From assembly GCF_003285005.1 (NCBI RefSeq), contig NZ_QMFA01000034.1, positions 253-64,252 on the forward strand: a DNA stretch of 64,000 nt, given 5' to 3'. Made by a program: the position numbers and the translations under genes. Of the stretch, positions 23,942 through 33,764 are shown one piece after another. Positions within the stretch are counted from its first letter, which is position 1; every line of letters starts with the position of its first letter. The notes under the pieces are model-generated. The model was not told the origin of the DNA and did no database searches. It worked only from the letters and a program-made list of their open reading frames with translations. The stretch comes from Paenibacillus sp. YN15. Lineage in GTDB: Bacteria; Bacillota; Bacilli; Paenibacillales; NBRC-103111.

Positions 23942-25501
23942 TTATTTTTTGCTCTTCAGATAAGATGCCTTATACTCTTCCATCATCTTGTCCCCGCCGT
24001 TCTTTTTCCACTTCTCCACTTCCGCTTTCCAGCCCGCTTCATCAATTTTGCCCATAATGAACTTGGTTTCGGCGTCGGTAATCTGCTGCTCCAGCTCGCT
24101 GCCCCGCTCCGTGTAGGTGGCGGAAGCCAGGGTCAAGGCCGGATTCGGCACGGCGTATTTGTCATTGTCGGCGACGATTTTATTGTTCTTGAGGAACAAG
24201 TCCGTTTGCTTCATCGGCTTATCCATATTGTAAGCCTCCCCGCGCTGGAGCAGGGTGTCGCGGTAGGGCTTCACTTCCTTGGCGTCGGCATCCTTATCCA
24301 GGGGAATGGTAAAATTGCCCTCCACCTTATAGTGTTTGCCCTCGATCCCCTTGTTAAGCAGGTACACCATCTCTTTGTCCAGCAGCTGATCCAGGAAGGT
24401 CAGGATTCGCTTCATCTCGGCTTCGGTTTTAACCGCGGATTTCGGAATGGCCAAAATACCGGCATTGCCGCTTTCGCCAGGTACCCGGATGCCGCCTGCC
24501 CCTTCCATCGGAACCGCATCGATTACGGCGGTAGGCACCACCTTCTCCAGATTCGTCTGCATGGACTGGGCGTTGCCGCCGGAAATCCGCATAGCCACGC
24601 GGCCCGATTCATAGGTTTTGTCGATGGTCAGGGCATCGGTAACGGCAAAATCCTGATTGATCAGCTTTTCGTCGTACAGCCGTTTGAACAGCTTCAGCGT
24701 GTTAGTAAATTCATCGGTCATAAACTCCGGGGTAAAATTGCCCTGGGCATCCACCTTCCATTTGTTCGGACCGCCCTGGGCCACGCTCAGGCGGGTCAGG
24801 GTGGAGGCGACACCCTGATTGTAGTTCTTATCCAGCATCAGCCCGTAGGTATCCCTCTTGCCGTTTTTATCCGGATCGGCGTCTGCTGCCGTTTTCAACA
24901 CATTATACCATTCATCCAGAGTTTTCGGCACCTTCAGGCCCATGGCGTCAAACCAGTCCTTGCGGTAATGGAGCACCGCGCGGCCAATTCCCCGGTAGAC
25001 CGGAATGCCGTACAGCTTGCCGTCCACCTTGATATTGTCATAGTAAATATCCGACTGGGCGGACAGATTCTTGTAATCCTTCAGGTACGGCCCCACCTCC
25101 CAAAATACGCCGGACTGCATGGCGCTGACGATAGTAGGCACGTAGCTGACCTTCACCAGCTTGGGAAGCTCTCCGGAGGCAAGCATGACATTGATTTTCT
25201 CGTCGTAGCCGGAGGTGGGAATCCACTGGAAGCTCAGATTGGTGTTGGTGTATTTGGCAAGAGCCTGCTCCATGGGATTTCCTTTGGCCGGAATCTCTCC
25301 GGGCTGGTGGACTGCAATGGTAAGGTCAAGGGGCTTCAGCTCCTCCTTGGCCGCCTGGCTGGCAGCGGGACTGGCCGCCGGACCGGCGCTGCCTGCTGGG
25401 CTTGCGCTGCCCGCCCCTTGCCCGTCATCCGATCCGCAGGCCGATAATACGGTGGCGGCCAACATGATGCCGCCCATAATACATGCCGTTTTTTTCATCA
25501 T
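23942..25501 (-). CDS. Extracellular sugar-binding lipoprotein of an Lpl-type ABC transporter
   Basis: 519 residues. The lipobox LSACGSDD (Cys at about 22) marks membrane anchoring, then a Gly/Ala/Ser/Pro-rich linker and a family-1 solute-binding domain. It resembles B. subtilis LplA. It would bind xylo-oligosaccharides or related chains for the two permeases encoded upstream. GGAGGG precedes the start; a second ATG follows the first. It is clearly paralogous to the binding protein at 27767-29263 (for example QWIPTSGYDEKINVMLASGELPK here). No ATP-binding subunit is present; such systems share one encoded elsewhere. Confidence 0.9.
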   Translation of the reverse strand: MMKKTACIMGGIMLAATVLSACGSDDGQGAGSASPAGSAGPAASPAASQAAKEELKPLDLTIAVHQPGEIPAKGNPMEQALAKYTNTNLSFQWIPTSGYDEKINVMLASGELPKLVKVSYVPTIVSAMQSGVFWEVGPYLKDYKNLSAQSDIYYDNIKVDGKLYGIPVYRGIGRAVLHYRKDWFDAMGLKVPKTLDEWYNVLKTAADADPDKNGKRDTYGLMLDKNYNQGVASTLTRLSVAQGGPNKWKVDAQGNFTPEFMTDEFTNTLKLFKRLYDEKLINQDFAVTDALTIDKTYESGRVAMRISGGNAQSMQTNLEKVVPTAVIDAVPMEGAGGIRVPGESGNAGILAIPKSAVKTEAEMKRILTFLDQLLDKEMVYLLNKGIEGKHYKVEGNFTIPLDKDADAKEVKPYRDTLLQRGEAYNMDKPMKQTDLFLKNNKIVADNDKYAVPNPALTLASATYTERGSELEQQITDAETKFIMGKIDEAGWKAEVEKWKKNGGDKMMEEYKASYLKSKK

Positions 25502-25615
25502 TTTTTCTTTCCCTCCGCTATTGGTGGTATTGGTCTATGGGAAATCCGGGCCGGTCTGCCGAAGTGCCAGGCAGCCGTCCGGATGTGCATAGCATACAGC
25601 TCTTGCCGGCAGCAC

Positions 25616-26488
25616 TCAGCCTTTGACCGAGCCCAGCATAACTCCTTTGGCAAAATGCTTCTGCAGGAACGGATACACCAGCAGAATCGGAACTGTGGCA
25701 AACACGATAACCGCCATGCGGATGGTAAGCGGCTGGATATCCGTATTGTCGATGGAGGTATCGCCGATGCGGCTTTGGGACAGGATGACAATCTGGCGGA
25801 GCAGCACCTGAATGGGGTACAGCCGGCTGTCGTTGATGTACAGAATGGCATTAAAGAACTGGTTCCAGTGGCCCACCGCATAAAACAGGCCGAAGGTGGC
25901 CATAGCCGGCAGGGACAGGGGCAGCACAATGCGGAACAGGACCCCTACATCGGTGCAGCCGTCGATCCGTCCCGAGTCCTCCAGCCCGTCGGGAATCTGC
26001 TGGAAGAAGTTCTTCAACACAATCAGATTGAAGGCGCTGATGGCGCTGGGGATCATAAGCGACCACAGGGAGTTGGTCAGATGCAGCCCCTTCACCACAA
26101 AATAGGTGGGAATCATGCCGCCGCCGAACAGCATGGTGAACAGCACGCCCAAAAGCACTACCTGACGGCCCCGCAGCCGGGTTTTGGCCAGAGGATAGGC
26201 CATCAGAGAGGTGAAAAACAGGTTGATCACCGTTCCCACCACCGTAATATAAATGGAGACCAGCATGCTCCGGAACAGCGTGTCCGTGGAGAAAATGTAG
26301 CGGTACGACGCCAATGACCATTCCTTGGGCCACAGAATCAAGCCGCCCCTGGCCACCTCCGCCGGGCTGGTAAACGACACGGCCAGCACGTATATAAACG
26401 GCATGACGCATACGGCTGCAATCACTGTCAGCAGCAGGGCATTCACAATGTCAAAAATCCGGTTGCCTAGTGTTTTATCATGTTGCAT
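25616..26488 (-). CDS. Carbohydrate ABC transporter permease (LplC/YtcP type)
   Basis: 290 residues with six predicted membrane segments. The cytoplasmic EAA loop is GLEDSGRIDGCTDVGVLFRIVLPLSLPA, which docks the ATPase. The protein ends PFLQKHFAKGVMLGSVKG, a signature of the family. GGAGGAGCACATC precedes the ATG. It pairs with the permease gene directly upstream (33-bp gap). Confidence 0.93.
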   Translation of the reverse strand: MQHDKTLGNRIFDIVNALLLTVIAAVCVMPFIYVLAVSFTSPAEVARGGLILWPKEWSLASYRYIFSTDTLFRSMLVSIYITVVGTVINLFFTSLMAYPLAKTRLRGRQVVLLGVLFTMLFGGGMIPTYFVVKGLHLTNSLWSLMIPSAISAFNLIVLKNFFQQIPDGLEDSGRIDGCTDVGVLFRIVLPLSLPAMATFGLFYAVGHWNQFFNAILYINDSRLYPIQVLLRQIVILSQSRIGDTSIDNTDIQPLTIRMAVIVFATVPILLVYPFLQKHFAKGVMLGSVKG

Positions 26489-26521
26489 GATGTGCTCCTC
26501 CGTTCCTCGTTAGGGCAAGCA

Positions 26522-27487
26522 TTAATAAATGCCCTCCTCACCGAATTTCTTGGCCAGCCAGTTGGACCCCAGCACCAGCACCAAACCTACGGCGGATTTG
26601 AACAGCCCCACCGCTGCGCTGTAGCTGTATTGGGCCTGGGTCATGCCCTTGGTATAGACGTAGGTGTCGAAGACCTCCCCCACTTCCCGGTTGGTGGGCG
26701 TCAGCATGAGGAAGATGTGCTCGAAGCCGGAATCCAGGAAATTCCCCAGCCGGAGAATGAACAAAATGACGATGGTGCTGCGGATGGCGGGAAGGGTAAT
26801 ATGCCACAGCTGGCGCCAGCGGCCTGCCCCGTCAATCCGGGCGGCCTCATACAGCTGGAGATCCACCCCTGCCAAAGCAGCCAGGAAGATAACCGTTCCC
26901 CAGCCCACCTCTTTCCAGATGGATTGGGTAATGATCATGGTCCGGAACCATTCCGCTTCCAGCAGGAAGGCGATTTTTTGGCCGGTGAGCCGGTAGAGAA
27001 ACTCGTTTAACACGCCATTTTCCGTGGTCAGCAGGATATAGAAAATTCCCACCACCACCACCCAGGAAACGAAGTGGGGAATATAAACCAGGGTTTGAAT
27101 GAAGTTTTTGAATTTGGCCCGCCGCACCTCATTGAGCATCAGGGACAGAATGATGGGCATGGGGAAAAAGAAAATCAGATTGTATACCGCCAGAATAACG
27201 GTATTGCGGAACAGCACGCCGAACTGCGGCTCGGAGAAGAACCGTTCAAAATGTTTAAGGCCGACCCACGGACTGCCCAAAAAACCGGTATAGGGCTTGT
27301 AGTCCTGGAAGGCCATGGTTACCCCGTACATGGGCACATACTTGAATACAATAAAATAGATCACGCCGGGGAGCAGCATCAGATACAGCCATTTATCCCG
27401 GACCATATCCCGCAGCAGAATGCCCAGCTTGCCCTTCCTGGCCTGCAGGCCGGGAGCCACCGCCGGAGCAGCCACTTCCTGTTTCAT
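26522..27487 (-). CDS. Carbohydrate ABC transporter permease (LplB/YteP type)
   Basis: 321 residues. A soluble N-terminal tail (about 1-30) precedes six membrane segments. The family block VFKYVPMYGVTMAFQDYKPYTGFLGSPWVGLKHFERFF is complete, and the EAA loop is LQLYEAARIDGAGRWRQLWHITLPAI. AGGAGGTTGCGAAG precedes the ATG. It forms a heterodimer channel with the following permease. Confidence 0.93.
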   Translation of the reverse strand: MKQEVAAPAVAPGLQARKGKLGILLRDMVRDKWLYLMLLPGVIYFIVFKYVPMYGVTMAFQDYKPYTGFLGSPWVGLKHFERFFSEPQFGVLFRNTVILAVYNLIFFFPMPIILSLMLNEVRRAKFKNFIQTLVYIPHFVSWVVVVGIFYILLTTENGVLNEFLYRLTGQKIAFLLEAEWFRTMIITQSIWKEVGWGTVIFLAALAGVDLQLYEAARIDGAGRWRQLWHITLPAIRSTIVILFILRLGNFLDSGFEHIFLMLTPTNREVGEVFDTYVYTKGMTQAQYSYSAAVGLFKSAVGLVLVLGSNWLAKKFGEEGIY

Positions 27488-27687
27488 CTTCGCAACCTCC
27501 TATGAGTTCTCTGTGTTCTGCCCCCATCTTGAACCAGGTTGCCATAACAGGCTATAGGGCTGGTAAAACCATGTTGCCGTGGGCAGCGGGAATTCCCGGG
27601 AATATGCCATTCACAACTTTCGGATGCGCATGATAAAACCATGGGAAACTCCGGCTGTGCTGCGGACAGTGGCGGGGCGGGAGGCGG

Positions 27688-27728
27688 CAAAAAAACAGCC
27701 CCGGCTCTGCATCATTGCAGAACCGGGA
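27688..27728 (-). terminator. Terminator between the upstream binding protein and the permease genes
   Basis: Minus strand CCCGGTTCTGCA pairs with TGCAGAGCCGGG and is followed by GCTGTTTTTTT. It separates the binding-protein gene at 27767 from the permeases, so the latter may have their own promoter in the 27488-27690 gap or depend on read-through. Confidence 0.85.
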
Positions 27729-27766
27729 CCGCAGATTTGAAGCCATATCCGTTTGGAGCCTTTGTT

Positions 27767-29263
27767 TTATTTCCTGTTCCGTTTGCTGTAGGCCTCCTCG
27801 TATTCATGGATCACCCGTTCCCCGCCGGCCTGCCTCCACTTGGCCAGCTCAGCCTCCCAGCCCGCTTCGTCAATCAGCCCCATAATAAATTTGGTTTCCG
27901 CATCCGTGATAAGGGTGTCCAGCTCCTTGCCCAGCTCCGCAAAGGTATCGGATTCCAGCGTCAGGGCAGGATTATCCACAATATGCGCCCTGTTCTCCCT
28001 GTTGATTTGCTGGCTCTTCCGGAACAGCTCCGGCTGGGAGCTGGGTTTGATGGCATCCGATTCCTCGGCCTGGCGCAGCAGCATGTCCCGGTAAGGCTTC
28101 ACTTCCTTCAGGTCCAGCGTGCGGTCCAGCACCTCCGTAAACGCCCCTGCATCCTTCCAATGGCGGTTCTCCACCCCCTTGCCAATAACAGTCTGCATCG
28201 GCGGCTCCAGCAGCTTGTCGAGAAACTGCAGAATTTTTTTGACCTCGGCCAGAGTTTTCACGGAATCCTTGGGAATGGCAAAAAATCCGGCATTCCCCGC
28301 TTCCCCGGGCAACCGGATGCCCGCTGGCCCCCGGAGGGGAGCCACGTCCACCGCGGCGTCCGGAACGGTTTTGCCCAGCTTATCCATCCAGGTCTGGGCA
28401 TTGCCGCCGTTAATCTGGATGCCGGCCCGGCCCGAATCGTAAATTCTTGCCGTTTCATTGGTATCCACCACGGCAAAGTCGGAATTGATCAGCTTTTCCT
28501 GATACAGCCGCCGGAACATCTTCATAGTTTCCAAAAAGGGCTTGGTCATAAATTCCGGGGTAAACCGCCCGTCCTTCTCCAGCCACTTGTTGGGCCCGCC
28601 CTGGGAGACAGAGATCCGGGTCAAAAGGGAGCCGACATCCTGGTTGTACCTTTTTTCCAGCACCATGCCGTAGGTATCCCGCTTCCCGTTGCCGTCGGGA
28701 TCATCCAGCGTCATGGCCCGCACCACCCGGTACCAATCCTCCAGGGTAACCGGCAATTGCAGACCCAACGCGTCAAACCAGTCCTTGCGGTACTGGATCA
28801 CGGCCCGCCCCAGCTCCCGGATAATGGGGATGCCGTAGATTCTGCCCTCCACCGAAATGTTGTCATAATATTGCCGGTCCAGCGCCGACAAGGACGGATA
28901 CTCCTTCAGCAGCGGCCCCAGCTCCCAGAATTGCTCCGCCTTCATGGTGGCGATGTAGGTGGGGGAATAGCTGATTTTGATCAGCTTGGGCATTTCCCCG
29001 GAAGCGATCATCAGCCGCAGCTTGTCATCGTAAGCGGACAGGGGAATCCACTGGATTTGCAAATCGGTATGGGTATAGGCTTCAATGGCTTGCTCCACGG
29101 CATTATTCTTGGGAGGCAGCTCTCCGATCAGAGGGGCCCCGATGGACAAATAAAACGGACTTTCCCCGCCGGTGCCGCCGTCTTCTCCGCCCCAGGAGCC
29201 GCATCCTGCAAGCATCCCCGCCACAATCAGAAAAACGCAACCAGCCGCCACCGCTTTCTTCAT
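27767..29263 (-). CDS. Second extracellular sugar-binding lipoprotein, paralogue
   Basis: 498 residues. The lipobox is LAGCGSWG (Cys at about 21). It is strongly similar over its full length to the binding protein at 23942-25501, e.g. QWIPLSAYDDKLRLMIASGEMPK, GGPNKW, and the end RVIHEYEEAYSKRNRK. The pair brackets the two permease genes and probably widens the range of ligands. GGTGGAGCCGG precedes the ATG. It is separated from the permeases by a strong terminator. Confidence 0.9.
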   Translation of the reverse strand: MKKAVAAGCVFLIVAGMLAGCGSWGGEDGGTGGESPFYLSIGAPLIGELPPKNNAVEQAIEAYTHTDLQIQWIPLSAYDDKLRLMIASGEMPKLIKISYSPTYIATMKAEQFWELGPLLKEYPSLSALDRQYYDNISVEGRIYGIPIIRELGRAVIQYRKDWFDALGLQLPVTLEDWYRVVRAMTLDDPDGNGKRDTYGMVLEKRYNQDVGSLLTRISVSQGGPNKWLEKDGRFTPEFMTKPFLETMKMFRRLYQEKLINSDFAVVDTNETARIYDSGRAGIQINGGNAQTWMDKLGKTVPDAAVDVAPLRGPAGIRLPGEAGNAGFFAIPKDSVKTLAEVKKILQFLDKLLEPPMQTVIGKGVENRHWKDAGAFTEVLDRTLDLKEVKPYRDMLLRQAEESDAIKPSSQPELFRKSQQINRENRAHIVDNPALTLESDTFAELGKELDTLITDAETKFIMGLIDEAGWEAELAKWRQAGGERVIHEYEEAYSKRNRK

Positions 29264-29310
29264 CCGGCTCCACCTTTTTCTTTAGGATATCATGTATTGC
29301 CCGGCCAGGA

Positions 29311-31629
29311 TTACTCCAGTTGCCCCTTCAGAATCTTCTCCCGGTACTGTCCCGGTGTGAGATGGTACATTTTTTTGTAGCTGCGGATAAAGGAGCTGAC
29401 GTTATTGTAATGCAGCCGTTGGCTGATCTCGGAGATTTTCAGGTCGGTGGTCTCCAGCATCGCCTTGGCCATTTTCATCCGGTAGTCGGTCAGATATTCG
29501 CTGAAGGGAATGCCGATTTCCTGCTTGAAAATCCGGCTCAAATAAACGGGATGGTAATTGAGAAGCTGCGAGCAGGATTCCAGGGTAATGTCCCGGTCGT
29601 ATTGCTCCTGGATCATCTGCACCAGCTTGTCGGCGATTTTGATATACTGGCTCTCCGACTTTTCCGACAAGACCCGGATCATCGGGCCGAACAGCTTCGA
29701 TTCAAACCAATGGATAATTTCCTCCCGGGTCTGCAGGTGGAACAGCCGCTCCATCACTCCATCGTCCCCCCACAGCTTCTGCAGGGAGATTCCCTGCTCC
29801 TGCACCAGCTGGATAAGCCGGGAGGCCAGCTGCACAAGCAGGATTTGGTGCTTTTCCAGGTGGCCTTCCTTATACAAAAGCGCATTTAAATATTGCTGGA
29901 AAACGGCGGAGGCGCTTTGGGGCTGCAGCTCCTTAATGGCGTAAACAAGCCTTTCCTCCAGCACCTTCAGATGGGAATTTTCGTAGCGGTCTGTCCCCTG
30001 GCTGTTCTCAATATCGCCGTAATGGACAATGATCTCCGGCCCCAGATTGATCCGCGCCTTCAAGGCGGTGAGGCTTTCGCCGAATGCCTTGACCGTATCG
30101 GTAAGCTGGACAAAGGGATTGCTGATGCCGATGCTCACCTTCAGCTGCAGTACCTGGTCGGCATACCGCCTGATGCATTCCGCCGCTTCATAAAACAGGC
30201 CCCGGACCTCTTCCCTGTTTTCCTGATCCGCAGCAAGCAGCGTCACCTGGGACTGGTTGATGGTAATGGGCGGAAAACGCATGGAGGCCGGGAGCACCTC
30301 CTGGGCAATATTGCTGATGGCGTACAGCAAGAGCTCCCGGTCCTCCTCGCTGTAGCGGGTTTCCTGGAGATTGTCAATCTGGAGAGCCAGTACGCCCAGC
30401 CATTTCCAACCGGCGGGAAAGCCGTCTCTGGAGGAGCGGAACAGGTAGTCATTCTCCGTCATTTGGCCCGTAAACAGCTTCAGCACGAAAAATTCCTTCA
30501 AATGACTGGCTTGCCCCAGCATCTGCTGCTCCACCCGGTCCCGGGAAACAGCCAGAGACTGCATGCTGTTTTTGATAAATTCCAGCTCATCCTTTTTCGG
30601 CTGGGTCTGATGCTCCTGGCCGGAGGAGCCCAACCCCCTGGCCACCTCCAGCAGGTTGCCGATGGGTTTGTACATCCGCCTGCTGCCATATAGCGCCGCG
30701 GCAACGACAATAAGCAGAATGGAGGCACAGACCAGGAAGGTCAGCTGGGCAATTTTGTCCGTTTCCTTCTGCAGCTCGCCGATGGAGACCACAGACACAT
30801 AGGTCCAGCTGTTATAGGTGGAGGAGCGGTACAGCACGGCTATTTCCTCGCCGTCCAGCTTCATATTGAACAGCCCCTGGCCCTGCCGCTCATCCTGGGC
30901 AGCCGCAAGACGCTGCTCCACGGCGCGGCTCACTCCCGCATAGCGGTTCTTCTCCGCCTCGGATGCCAGCACATCGGCCCCGTCCCGGTCGAGAATATAG
31001 TTGCGGTTGGAAATATTGGAGGGGGCCAGCGCCTCATTGATTTCCGACGCCACAATCCGGATAACGAGAAGCCCCTGGGGTTTGTCCGTCTGGGGCAGGA
31101 TGGGGATTTTGTGCACCAATGTAATGGATTCCACCGAATCGGCAAACCCGTCCCCGTTGGAGGGAGCCAGCCCTGTATACCACTGGATGCTTTTCGGCTC
31201 CTTGGCATAACCGGCAAACTCCTGGTTGTCCTCAAATTGCTCCAGCGGCTTCAGAACATTTAAGTTCAGCACCCAGCTGCGGTTAAAATTCACCAGATAC
31301 GCCTGGGTAATGACGGCATCGCCGGATTGCAAATTGTACAGCTCCTTGGAGAGCTCCCGGACCGATTCAAAATCCGCTGAGCCGAAGGAGGTATTCATGG
31401 ATGACTTGACCAGAGACGAGTTGGCAAATTGGGTAGCCGATTTTTCAATGGACTTGAGCATCTGCTCCACCCGCAGCTGGGTCTGCGCCAGCCATTCCAT
31501 ATTCACCTCTTTTACCTTTTTCTCGATGTCCCCGGAAGCCATGGAATGGGAAACGAAGCCGATCAGCACAGCGGGGAGCATGCCTAACACCAGACTGTAC
31601 GAAAGTAAACGCAGCGAATATTTGCTCAA
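29311..31629 (-). CDS. Transmembrane AraC-family regulator (YesS/YtdP-like)
   Basis: 772 residues. Membrane segment 1 (about 10-30), an extracellular Cache-like sensor (about 35-290), membrane segment 2 (about 293-313), a long cytosolic region, and a C-terminal AraC DNA-binding domain (about 670-770, SQLLNYHPVYLSRIFKQEIGIPFSEYL). The start is TTG, selected by AGGAGGAATCCGA seven bases before it. Proteins like B. subtilis YesS couple extracellular sugar sensing to transcription of neighbouring Lpl-type transporters, so it probably drives the downstream xylo-oligosaccharide genes. Confidence 0.9.
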   Translation of the reverse strand: MSKYSLRLLSYSLVLGMLPAVLIGFVSHSMASGDIEKKVKEVNMEWLAQTQLRVEQMLKSIEKSATQFANSSLVKSSMNTSFGSADFESVRELSKELYNLQSGDAVITQAYLVNFNRSWVLNLNVLKPLEQFEDNQEFAGYAKEPKSIQWYTGLAPSNGDGFADSVESITLVHKIPILPQTDKPQGLLVIRIVASEINEALAPSNISNRNYILDRDGADVLASEAEKNRYAGVSRAVEQRLAAAQDERQGQGLFNMKLDGEEIAVLYRSSTYNSWTYVSVVSIGELQKETDKIAQLTFLVCASILLIVVAAALYGSRRMYKPIGNLLEVARGLGSSGQEHQTQPKKDELEFIKNSMQSLAVSRDRVEQQMLGQASHLKEFFVLKLFTGQMTENDYLFRSSRDGFPAGWKWLGVLALQIDNLQETRYSEEDRELLLYAISNIAQEVLPASMRFPPITINQSQVTLLAADQENREEVRGLFYEAAECIRRYADQVLQLKVSIGISNPFVQLTDTVKAFGESLTALKARINLGPEIIVHYGDIENSQGTDRYENSHLKVLEERLVYAIKELQPQSASAVFQQYLNALLYKEGHLEKHQILLVQLASRLIQLVQEQGISLQKLWGDDGVMERLFHLQTREEIIHWFESKLFGPMIRVLSEKSESQYIKIADKLVQMIQEQYDRDITLESCSQLLNYHPVYLSRIFKQEIGIPFSEYLTDYRMKMAKAMLETTDLKISEISQRLHYNNVSSFIRSYKKMYHLTPGQYREKILKGQLE

Positions 31630-31789
31630 TCGGATTCCTCCTGGAGTCTATTTCATCCATTCGCTTCAGATAACCTATAAGCATCATCTCCCGCCGGGAA
31701 ATGACATGCAATATGCCTGATAAAACTTTTTAGGCCGCCAAAACCATACCTGATGAAATGATTGGGCCGGCCCTTTGCCAAAACAAGCA

Positions 31790-31819
31790 GAAAAGCCTGC
31801 AAGAAAATCCCGCAGGCTT
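31790..31819 (-). terminator. Terminator of the ktr-trmH unit
   Basis: Minus strand AAGCCTGC pairs with GCAGGCTT and is followed by TTCTGCTTG. It lies 20 bp past the methyltransferase stop. Confidence 0.7.
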
Positions 31820-31838
31820 GGTCCAACATGCGCTTAAA

Positions 31839-32651
31839 TTATTTTGAAAAATGCCGCTGCCGCACAGCCTCGTACAAAAGAATGCCCGTGGCCATAGCCA
31901 CATTCAGGGATTCCGCTTGTCCCGGCATGGGGATAATAATGTCCTCGTTTACATATGCGGCCAGCTCCGGAGAAAGCCCGCTGCCCTCATTGCCCACCAG
32001 AAACCAGACGGACTGGCGCAGGTCCAGCTCGTAGCAGTGACGCCGGGCGTCCAGCCGGGTGCCCACCAGCCGGATGCCCTGCCGGCCCGCGGCAAGCAGC
32101 AGCTCCTTCAGGTCGCATTCCGCTATGGGCAGATGGAACAGGGAGCCCATGGTGGAGCGGACTGTCTTCGGGTTGTACAAATCCACTGTTCCCCGTCCCA
32201 GCAGCACACCGGTTGCTCCCGCGGCATCGGCGGTACGGATAATGGTCCCCAGATTGCCCGGGTCCTGAACCCCGTCCACAGCCACTACAAGGGCCTGTTT
32301 GGACTCCAAAAAAGCCGCCGCCTCATAGTCCGGTTTGGCGCATACGGCAACAACCCCTTGGGGGGTTTTGGTTTCCGTGCATTTGGCCAGAACCGTCTCG
32401 CTTACCCCTACCCATTCCACATTGCCGCTTTGCTCCGCCATAGCACCGGCAGAGCGGTAATGCTCCAGCTCCCCTGGCAGCTCCCGGTCCATGTTGTAAA
32501 GAATGGTCTGCACCTTTGCTTGCGACCGGAGGGCTTCCTGGGTCAGATGAACGCCTTCCAGCAGAAAAGCGCCCTGCTCATCCCTTCCCCGTTTGGTCAA
32601 AAGAGCGCTCCAGGCCTTTACCCGGGGATTGGCTGCCGATGTAATGATCAT
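31839..32651 (-). CDS. TrmH/SpoU-family RNA 2'-O-methyltransferase
   Basis: 270 residues. An N-terminal substrate-binding domain (about 1-95; NPRVKAWSALLTKRGRDEQGAFLLEG) is followed by the SPOUT knot with motifs DGVQDPGNLGTIIRTADAAG, LVGNEGSGLSPEL and IIPMPGQAESLNVAMATGILLYE. It uses SAM to methylate a ribose 2'-OH in rRNA or tRNA. It resembles the B. subtilis YsgA group. Its ATG overlaps the stop of the upstream K+ gate gene by four bases, so they are co-translated. Confidence 0.9.
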   Translation of the reverse strand: MIITSAANPRVKAWSALLTKRGRDEQGAFLLEGVHLTQEALRSQAKVQTILYNMDRELPGELEHYRSAGAMAEQSGNVEWVGVSETVLAKCTETKTPQGVVAVCAKPDYEAAAFLESKQALVVAVDGVQDPGNLGTIIRTADAAGATGVLLGRGTVDLYNPKTVRSTMGSLFHLPIAECDLKELLLAAGRQGIRLVGTRLDARRHCYELDLRQSVWFLVGNEGSGLSPELAAYVNEDIIIPMPGQAESLNVAMATGILLYEAVRQRHFSK

Positions 32652-33310
32652 GCTTGTTCTACCACCTTTTCCAGCCGGGTCAGGTTTGAATTCTCCCCGA
32701 TGATGACCAGAATGTCCTGCTCCTGGAGCTTTTCATCGGCGTTGGGGGCAATATTAAGCTTGTCCCCTCTGCGGATTCCCATCACATTGCAGCTGTATTT
32801 GGCGCGGATATCCAGCTCCCGCAGGGATTGCCCCGCCATCGCCTCCCCGGCCCGGACCTCCACAATGCTGTGCTCCTCGGACAGCTCGATGTAGTCGAGG
32901 ATATGCGGGGAAATCAGATGGTGGGCCACCCGTCTGCCCATATCCCGCTCGGGAAATATCACCTTGTCGGCGCCGATTTTGGCCAGCACCTTGCCCTGCA
33001 GCTCACTTGCCGCCTTGACGATGATGTTGGGAACGCCCATTTCCTTCAGAATCAGGGTGGTCATAATGCTGGCCTGGACATCCTGCCCAATGGCAACTAC
33101 CACAACATCAAAATTGCGGATGCCCAAATTGCGGAGAGCATCCTCATCCGTGGAATCCGCCTGGACGGCATAGGTCACCCGGTCGCTGATTTCCTGGATT
33201 CTGGCTTCATTATCATCCACCGCCAGCACCTCGTACCCCAGCTTGCCGAGATATTCGGCCACACTGGAGCCAAAACGCCCCATCCCAATAATCGCAAATT
33301 GTTTTTTCAT
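32648..33310 (-). CDS. Potassium uptake regulatory subunit (KtrA/KtrC type, RCK domain)
   Basis: 221 residues, the length of KtrA/KtrC. The RCK-N Rossmann domain begins FAIIGMGRFGSSVAEYL, with DxNE-like VDDNEARIQ binding the adenosine ribose. The RCK-C domain (about 135-218, HSIVEVRAGEAMAGQSLRELDIRAKYSC) is the fold that binds c-di-AMP in this family. It forms the gating ring of a Ktr channel whose membrane subunit is not in this window. A longer frame upstream lacks similarity; the ATG at 33310 starts exactly at MKKQFAIIGMG. Together with KimA it points to c-di-AMP-controlled K+ balance. Confidence 0.92.
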   Translation of the reverse strand: MKKQFAIIGMGRFGSSVAEYLGKLGYEVLAVDDNEARIQEISDRVTYAVQADSTDEDALRNLGIRNFDVVVVAIGQDVQASIMTTLILKEMGVPNIIVKAASELQGKVLAKIGADKVIFPERDMGRRVAHHLISPHILDYIELSEEHSIVEVRAGEAMAGQSLRELDIRAKYSCNVMGIRRGDKLNIAPNADEKLQEQDILVIIGENSNLTRLEKVVEQA

Positions 33311-33486
33311 TGTTCCTGGCTCCCTTCGCCGCGCTATGCACATGCTTCTATTGTAGCATAAAATCCTGAAATAGCCCGGCCCTTGCCGCTGGAACCACCT
33401 GTTAACCTCCGGGGAAGCATGAAGCTGCGCAGGGCTGTGCATATTAGTAAAGGAATATCAGTTTTTTGAAACGGGGGATTAGGCAA

Positions 33487-33696
33487 ATGAATCTGGATTT
33501 GCGTCAGGCGATTGTTCGCCGGGTGGAGGATAAAAACAATGAAGAACTGCGTGAAGTCATTGAAGGCTCCATCGGCGGGGATGACCGTGCGCTGCCCGGC
33601 TTGGGGGTACTGTTTGAAATCATCTGGACCCATACGGATGAACAGATCCAGCAGGAACTGGTAAATACCTTAAAGGAAAATTTGCACCACCACTAA
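33487..33696 (+). CDS. sspI: Small acid-soluble spore protein SspI
   Basis: 69 residues, the normal SspI length. MNLDLRQAIVRRVEDKNNEELREVIEGSI and LPGLGVLFEIIWTHTDEQ match the family along its length. Made in the forespore in Bacillus under sigma-G. An in-frame ATG 21 bases upstream gives seven extra residues unlike the family; GGGGGA before 33487 supports the shorter form. It lies divergent from the ktr gene and ends at a shared terminator. Confidence 0.93.
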   Translation: MNLDLRQAIVRRVEDKNNEELREVIEGSIGGDDRALPGLGVLFEIIWTHTDEQIQQELVNTLKENLHHH

Positions 33697-33715
33697 TGCG
33701 TATTGCAACATATAC

Positions 33716-33760
33716 GAAAAAACCGGCTGACTGTCCATCGGATAGCCAGCCGGTTGCTGT
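33716..33760. terminator. Bidirectional terminator between sspI and the BASS transporter gene
   Basis: AACCGGCTG pairs with CAGCCGGTT; the left arm is preceded by AAAAAA and the right arm followed by GCTGTTGTTTT. Confidence 0.8.
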
Positions 33761-33764
33761 TGTT

